From NCBI GenBank assembly GCA_037178855.1, contig JASJZC010000002.1, forward strand, positions 4,588,001-4,652,000: a stretch of DNA of 64,000 bases, given 5' to 3'. Within the stretch, counting starts at the first letter, position 1, and every line of letters begins with the position of its first letter. This document shows, piece by piece, positions 57,514 through 64,000 of this stretch. This DNA comes from Oscheius sp. JU75. Lineage: Eukaryota > Nematoda > Chromadorea > Rhabditida > Rhabditidae. Below the pieces are notes generated by a model. It was given only the letters and a program-made list of their open reading frames with translations, did not search any database and was not told the origin of the DNA. Position numbers and translations under genes: made by a program.

Positions 57514-59346
57514 AGCTTCGAACAGCTTTTGGGGGATGGTCGTGTTGGCGCCAAGCCTGCCTATAAACCCTTCTGGGCCACCCCGCCGTGTTGAACTGGG
57601 CCGGCCCCTTCGCAGGACGCAATAATGCCACGATCTGCGTAGACATGATCACTTTGGGCGCCTGAAACCATATGTTCCAGTCATCTTTGTGGTTAGTAAT
57701 CTATACCTTCGAATTTCCCATGTCTTCAAGATTCAGAAGAGGTACTGTTCGAGTCTACCCACTTTGTTTATCCAGTAGATGCAGGCTCCGAAAGACAACC
57801 TTCCTCTTTTGCATTCAAGTTCGCGCTAGAGTTCTGCCTATAACTCATGTCTCATTGAACCGAAACAATTTGACTCTTCACAGGTCAAAACTAGACACAT
57901 TTCCCCTTTGTTTCATGTAAATTCCATTTGATTCTTCATAGGTGCCTAAACACTAAAAATCGAAACAACACGCGACCATAACATGGTTGGCCAACTTCAA
58001 CTGCTCATAACTTTTCATCATTCTCTTAAATCCGTCTGAAACTACGTCTCCTAGTCGATTGGAGACCGCAGATTCCGAATCTGAAATCAGATCAGTGATA
58101 TCTCTTCTCTCCTCGAATATACACAACTTTTCCCGAAGGCACTTGGGCCCGTCGACGCGATCATCTCGCCCCGCCTCGACTCTCATTCTAGAGGAAATGT
58201 GGCCATAGAGAACGGAGAAGAGGAAAAGGATATTGAAAGGGTTTCTTATTGAAACGAACAGTTCGAATATTGTTCGAATGTTTTTCTAGAAGATTTGAGT
58301 GTCCTTTACTAATTAAACAAGGATGTGTTACGATATTGTGCTGGACTATGTGTCCATCTCTGCATGTCCATTATCAAATGAGATTTGCAAAGGAACCTTA
58401 GTCTTTTCGTGAAAAAATCTTTGTCCGGGATCTTTTTTGATTCATGTTTTCGTGTCAAAAAATTTGAATGCTGTCACTTCGTATCTTCTTCAGCTATAAC
58501 AGCTCTCTGAAAAAAACTATAATTTTGTTAAAAAATCTATTATCATGGTTGAAGTATTCCTTGCACCGTGCACCGTCTGTTCAGACGATCTTCGGTTATT
58601 CACATGCATCCTGTCCATTTTAAAATGGAAGACTATTTAAAAGTCGATTATGCCCCAGTCAGGCTGTTTGTTCATTTTCAATGAAAAGAATATCCGTCCT
58701 GGGCACGAAGCCCTGTCAATTTTCCAGGAGAACCAGTTCCTGCGAATTCATTTTCCCAGTCTCGCTGACTCATTACTGGTAATGAAAACGTCGATTCATC
58801 ACCCTTTTCTTCGTTTTTCTTGTCTAGTTTGCCACAACTACTGAAGTATTGAGGAAACACTGCATGTTCATGTCATAAATGGTAGCAATCAAATCCTGTA
58901 TCGAATACTCCTTTCAAATATGCCCTCTCGATTACCGTACCCATTCGATCAGTTTTGCGCCCATGCCATCGGCTCGTTTACCGCTGCGTTCAGGTCATGC
59001 GTATTGGGCGATAGAGTGAGGCAGCTGAGGAGATTCGAGAAGTTATGAGATACAATGGTGTGAGGCGAGTGATAAATGCTGGGAAACGGTCTCGCATAAA
59101 ATTTATGGCATCATCTTTTATATGTACACAATAGGTTCGGTTAAAACTGGTCTAAGAAAAGAATACCCTTATGTTTTGCTAAACTGAATGAAAGAAAGGC
59201 ACCGCAAGTACTCAGATCGTAGTCGGATGCTGCTGTGGCATGCTTTTGTTGGCACAGACTTCCTTCGAAATCTTCGCGATCAAGGAGACGGACGAATCCG
59301 TGTCGCCTGTAGCCTGCTTCAAATTGTCCAGGACGCGTTTAGACGC
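57514..59346. other. Non-coding gap between H1 and ACADVL
   Basis: This 1.8-kb stretch contains the H1 promoter, with GC-rich sequence near 57590-57610, and the 3' region of the acyl-CoA dehydrogenase gene. Its ORFs have no domain. No other histone gene is present, so H1 is not in a canonical cluster here. Confidence 0.4.
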
Positions 59347-61436
59347 CTAAACATAATTTTTGATGCGTGAAACGAAGGAACCGACCGTATCTACAAAGTA
59401 CTTAACAATGTCCGTCTCGTGACTGGCACTGCTAGCCTTGTGGTTGATGCTGTAGGTGCATCTGGAGAGAACAGCCAGAATACTGTAAATGTCGATGGCG
59501 GCATCAGCAACTCGGACCAGCTCGTATTGACGATCTGAATACATTTCAATAGGGGAAAAAGAAGAAAACAAACCAATGATTCCCTTCTTGTGTTTGATGA
59601 GAAGCTTCTCGACGGTTTTGCCAAATTCTCCGATCAGAGTGTCGAGCTGGGCGGCCTCGCTGCTCAGGCTCGAATGGACGACCGAGCCAAAATCGGAGCC
59701 AGTGTTTCCGGAAACACGCTTGCTCACTTCTCCGAAAAGAGCGCCAAGAGCTCCGAGACCTCCGGACTTGAGTTCCTTGGCCGTCTGCTGCAGATGTTTG
59801 CCAGCGTACTGGGCCCCGGTCAGCGAAATGAAGAGACGCATCACGTCGTTGGCTCCTTCGAAGATTCTGCAAGCTCATTATTGTAATCACATTCAATCAA
59901 ATGAACCTGAAGATGCGGAGGTCGCGAAGAACACGCTCGAGGCCGGTCTCCTTCATGAATCCCATTCCTCCGTGGACTTGGATCGCCTCGTCACAGACCC
60001 ACCAAGCGTTCTCCTAAACTCACTTTATTGAGACCAAGGATCAAGACTGTTCTACCGAAGCCATGACTTTGGCGATGGCTGCCTCGAGTTGGTATTCGGC
60101 AATTCCACGATCCATATTGGAAGCAAGGAGGTAGACGATCGATTCGGTCGCGTAGTGACGAGCCAGCATGTTTGTCAGTCTCTCCTGGACATTTCCAAAC
60201 GTCTCCAGCTTCTGTCCGAACTGAACACGCGTCGTAACGTGGTCGATTGTCTTCTGAATACACCACTTCATGGCTCCCGTACAGGCAGCCGGGATTCCGA
60301 ATCGACCGTTGTTCAAGATGTTCATGGCCACTTTGAAACCTTCTCCTTCCTGCCCAACCAGATTCTCGACCGGAATCTATAAGCGAGTTTTGTGAAGAGT
60401 AGCAAAAACAAAGTACCTTGACATTTTCGAAGAAAACTTCTGTGGTGTTGGAGCCCTTGATACCCATCTTCTTTTCCTGAGGACCGTTGGTCACTCCACC
60501 AAAGGCTCGTTCCACGATGAAGGCGGAGACCTTATCCTTTGTCGATCCATCAGCCTGCTTTACCGGAGTCTGAAGAGTGCATACAAAAAACAGGAGTGAG
60601 ACAAACCTGTGCGAAGACGGTGAACACGGAAGCAAAACCTCCGTTACTGATCCAAATCTTCGATCCGTTCAGAATGTAATGTTTTCCGTCGTCCGAGAGC
60701 ACAGCACGCGAGCGAATTGAGTTGGCGTCACTTCCAGACGTGGGCTCGGTCAGAGCGAAGGCGGCGAATTTGCGACCAGTGGCCAGATCCGGCAGATACT
60801 TCTGCTTCTGCTCCTCCGAGCCGTAGAGAAGGATTCCCTTGTAACCGATCGACTAAAGGGTTATTTGAATCTAGCAATGGAGCAAAATCTACTTGATGAG
60901 CTCCCATCACAACTCCAAGTCCCAAGTCGTGAGATCCGACAACTTCGGCAAGACGAGCCATCTGTGCATTGACCAGACCGGCTCCTTCGTATTCTTCCGG
61001 GACCAGAGCGCCGAAAGCACCGAGTTCGGCGAACTGAGCCAGGACCTCTTTGGGTACGTCCAAAAGCTCGTCATTTCTGAAGAAGAGAAAAGTAGAGAAA
61101 AACACAATAGAGTACTTACTTGTTAACGTCATTCACCTCTAGAAGGAACTTCTCAGTGGGACCGATGATCATGTTGAGCGTCTCGCGTTGCTCGGCCGAC
61201 AGATTCAACGGATAGGGGAAGTTCTCCTGCGTTACGGCCTTTCCACGGAAGAGGTTCATCACGAACGAGGTCGAACTCTGAAGAAAAACCTAACTTTTCG
61301 TGAAAACATTGCTTACCGGAGCTTTTCTTTCGGGTTTGGCCATCGGCGGAGCTTGAGCCTGGGCGGCGGCAGCAGCAGCCGAAGCGTAGCTTCGGAAGAC
61401 GGGACGAACGGCTGACTTGCTCAAAGTGGACAGCAT
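59347..61436 (-). CDS. ACADVL: Very-long-chain acyl-CoA dehydrogenase
   Basis: This is a mitochondrial inner-membrane flavoenzyme of the first beta-oxidation step for C14-C20 acyl-CoAs. ATG 61436 follows a CTTTTTCAG acceptor by 2 nt and begins a targeting sequence ([19 protein letters not shown]) with an alanine-rich stretch. Domains are the N-terminal helical domain ([17 protein letters not shown]), the beta domain ([25 protein letters not shown]) and the C-terminal helices with [26 protein letters not shown] and the catalytic Glu in [13 protein letters not shown]. The extra C-terminal region typical of VLCAD and ACAD9 follows, to TAG 59347-59349. About seven exons have introns of roughly 40-55 nt. 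The length and C-terminal extension favour VLCAD over the short-chain enzymes. Confidence 0.92.
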
Positions 61437-62460
61437 CACTGAAAAAGAGGAAGTTTTAGTTTGCTTGAAAGGGCAAAAATATTCGGTTCTTAGACTCTTA
61501 GCTTTGTACTACTATTGAATAGAATTCACTGACAGGCATAAAGAACTAAGAATGAAAGGTTATCACTTTGTTCCAAAGGGCATCTTGATAAGATCATTCC
61601 AATAGCGCTTTCCACATTGTTTGGAACAACAAATAGACAACATGCATCAGTCAAGTCGACACAACGAAGTAATTATAAGTAAAAGTTCTCAATGTAACAT
61701 GAGAGGAGATTCAAGAAATGAGTCCGAATTGCGATTGGGAAATGCATCGACTGCTTCTTCTCTCCCACCAAAAAAAAGGCCCGAAGATATTCAGAAAAGC
61801 TTGGAAAACTGTCACGACGGCTGTTGACAGACTAATTTTCGGCGATAACACAACGGGTGCGCCCCGATCAAAGACGCTCTTTGTACCCTGAACGGCTGGT
61901 CGTACAACAGAACTTGCCAACGTGGAACACAAGTCCAAAGTCCTTCTTTCTACGTCATTTACTCACATTCCTATACTTGATTCGAAGAGAGCAATAATGG
62001 ATGGTAATTAAAGACTGGGTGGAACAGTACGACATGGCGATGAATGCGAGAAAGAATCTTTATTTTACAGTATCCAGACAACTTTCAACGGTGTGTTCAA
62101 TTCTTGCAAGAGTACCATGGAATTATGCTCGGCAAAAAAGAAGAGGGAAATACCTAGGTAATGCAGGAAAAATACGGCAAATCTGATAAGAAAATCACGG
62201 GTGAAGAGTAGAATATTGCACAAAACGAGATAGATACGACGAAATAAAAGAAAAGTGACGGGATGTAAAACAGAAAAAGGAGATATAGCCCGAAGCTGTA
62301 CCGTTTCGATATTATTGCAAGTTGAACACATTGGAGAGCGTGTGTCGGCGTGTTGGTTCCCGAAGAGAACTGCCCGTTGTTGAATGCACATTACTGGAAA
62401 TTTTGGTAAATTTGAAATAAATGGCAAGACATACCCCGAATTAAGTGAAAAAGATGACTA
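61437..62460. other. Gap upstream of ACADVL
   Basis: No supported gene. On the minus strand at about 61855-61945 a frame reading STLASSVVRPAVQGTK faintly recalls the ACADVL targeting sequence ([14 protein letters not shown]). It could be a decayed copy of that first exon, but the match is short. Confidence 0.3.
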
Positions 62461-64000
62461 TCATTCAGCTGGAGGAGAATTCCTAAGTCGTTTGGCCGGC
62501 GGCTCTCCGTTACTTGTGGAAGACGACGACGTTGTTTTGTTGCGATTGTCTCTAGTATCCGCCACGTTCAAAAGGACCTCCGTGACTATATCCGGGTGAT
62601 TTCGGGTCAAATCGCTCCATCCCTCGGTTTGGACCACGGCATGGACGTTGGCGGCGATGAAACGGACGCATTCCGTCTTGAGTTCTGGCGAATTGAACAT
62701 ATCGGCATAGACCATGTTACGACAGACGCTATCCACTATCAGATTCTGTCGTAGGACCTGTAACTGTACTTGTGAAGGAGAAGGGATTCAAAAGTACGTG
62801 ATCAGCCATATTTTTGAGACCGGGAAGATTGAAGCGATCGGCTGCCGAGAGAAGGTCTAGAGCCATGCTTTGAATACTTGGCGAGTTTCCCGTGTACATA
62901 AATCGCAAAACTTCGGCCATAATATCAGAATCCATATCCTCGATTTTGACCCGGCCAGTCTGTGCTTCTGCCGTATGTGGTTCCAGCATGGCTTTAAAGT
63001 AGTTTGACCTTGCAGCCAGAATAATCTGAGAAAGTTGAGAATATAATGAAATAATTTCTGTAAAAACCTTGTGAGCGGCGAACTCTTTGTCTCCGACGGC
63101 GATTGTGAAGTCGGACAGCTTTGAATCAAGGAAGAAATCCTCGAGATCCCGGGCAACTTCTGACGGCTTGGGCGATGGTGGTCCGATCGTCTTGGGTAGT
63201 TGACTCGTCTTGGTTATAGTATCGAACGTCACCGACAGCTCCAGATTGATTTGGACTTCGTCTTGAGGCAGTACATGGCTTATCAGCAGATCTCTCCTTA
63301 TATACTCGAAATAACCGTGTAGCTGAAAAGGTGATATAAAGAAAGCTATAAAATAGTGATACCTGTTGTGTTCCAGTGTAGACAGTCGTAGCAATTTCAT
63401 CGCTCCTCGAATTGAAGACGGTGAACTTGTACTTGGCTTTGAATTGACCGCTCACATGGTTGCTGAAGCACTGAAACAGTAGGATTCACAGGAGGAAGAA
63501 AATATGTTTTGATATTCGGGAGGCCATATCTGACAACATATTTGTGTTGACGTCGAGCCCTCGCTGCAATAGGGAACTGACAGACAACATGTTTTTAGAA
63601 GGACTAGGCAGAAATCGTTTACAAAAACAGAATTTCGAAATTACACGCGTACGGGCTCAGGAACAATACACATGTTGACGCCTATTTCTTTATTCTTCGT
63701 CAGAATCAGTATTCGTCGAGAAGGCCATCACTCGCAGTTTGAAGAAAATAGCATACGAAATCGCCTACCTGGAAAAATGTGAAGTCTTTGTTCGATTCCT
63801 TATTTCCTTGCGGATGAAGGCGCACACGGAAGGTGAGATACTGCTCAGCGCTGTTGGAGCCGCTGGCCGTGCTTGCGTTCGACTGAAAGAAGCACGTCAA
63901 CAAGGTTGTAGTTGTTGCAGCAACTGTTTCATTACAGAAGCTGTGGTTTCAATTCCAGATGGGAGGGAAACAACGAGTCCAAAACTCACGCTAAGATCTT
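62461..64000 (-). CDS. MATH-BTB protein (SPOP/MEL-26-like), 5' end beyond the window
   Basis: This is a likely substrate adaptor for cullin-3 ubiquitin ligases. Exons on the minus strand cover part of the MATH domain (EQYLTFRVRLHPQGN at about 63772-63882; HVSGQFKAKYKFTVFN at about 63370-63475), then the BTB domain (LSDFTIAVGDKEFAAHK, ILAARSNYFKAMLE, MYTGNSPSIQSMALDLLSAA). A BACK-like C-terminus follows (CVRFIAANVHAVVQTEGW), with a tail containing PPAKRLR, a probable nuclear localisation signal, ending at TGA 62461-62463. The closest families are SPOP and C. elegans MEL-26. The start codon lies off the right edge; about 10 nt of a further exon may be visible at 63990-64000. The intron at 63476-63771 is longer than usual. 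Confidence 0.85.

Noticed and set aside
61711-61938. Possible second copy of the ACADVL first exon
   Set aside because: Similarity is limited to about 14 residues of a low-complexity targeting sequence. Noted in the gap entry but not strong enough for a pseudogene call.
1-64000. CRISPR arrays, prokaryotic mobile elements, rRNA or tRNA genes
   Set aside because: None seen on either strand. Gene structure is wholly eukaryotic and nematode-like.

Overview
The window is nuclear DNA of a nematode, most likely a chromadorean. It holds a body-wall myosin nearly identical in its rod to Caenorhabditis elegans UNC-54, a tandem myosin paralogue, an SXP/RAL-2 family secreted protein, a nematode-type serpentine chemoreceptor, a TIL-domain inhibitor and an astacin. 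Introns are very short (mostly 36-45 nt, some apparently near 32) with strong TTTCAG acceptors. Many genes have a splice acceptor 0-13 nt before the start codon, as expected for spliced-leader trans-splicing. The GC content looks moderate and coding density is high in the middle of the window. The species cannot be named from this sequence.

Layout. 0-3 kb: two small plus-strand membrane or secreted proteins of unknown family and a doubtful minus-strand ORF. 3.6-18.4 kb: two tandem minus-strand muscle myosin heavy chains, a tailless paralogue (3.6-10.3 kb) and the UNC-54 orthologue (11.3-18.4 kb). They share tracts of identical DNA that reach into an intron. 18.4-22.1 kb: a long, apparently non-coding stretch upstream of the UNC-54 gene. 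22.1-38.7 kb: a dense run of plus-strand housekeeping genes: MGAT2, a mitochondrial ribosomal protein (mL37-like), PGGT1B (geranylgeranyltransferase I beta) with a TAF1C-like gene nested in its intron, WASH1, PIG-P, the circularly permuted GTPase NOA1, and SNX14. Their gaps of about 50-200 bp suggest operon-like co-transcription. 38.9-41.0 kb: a minus-strand astacin/EGF/CUB protease. 42.7-45.1 kb: kidney-type glutaminase with ankyrin repeats. 45.2-46.1 kb: a damaged sphingomyelin-synthase-like gene with a 69-nt palindrome close to its end.

46.2-50.0 kb looks non-coding. 50.0-55.6 kb is an accessory cluster: a TIL protein, a small secreted helical protein, an SXP/RAL-2 protein and a chemoreceptor. 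56.8-57.5 kb: histone H1 with an intron and a canonical histone 3' stem-loop. 59.3-61.4 kb: very-long-chain acyl-CoA dehydrogenase. 62.5 kb to the right edge: the 3' part of a MATH-BTB (SPOP/MEL-26-like) gene.

There is no bacterial-type system, CRISPR array, tRNA or rRNA that I can support. The most unusual features are architectural: the same-strand nested gene, the PIG-P/NOA1 junction, the gene-conversion-like tracts in the myosins, a glutaminase intron without a normal acceptor, and the degenerate sphingomyelin synthase with its palindrome.
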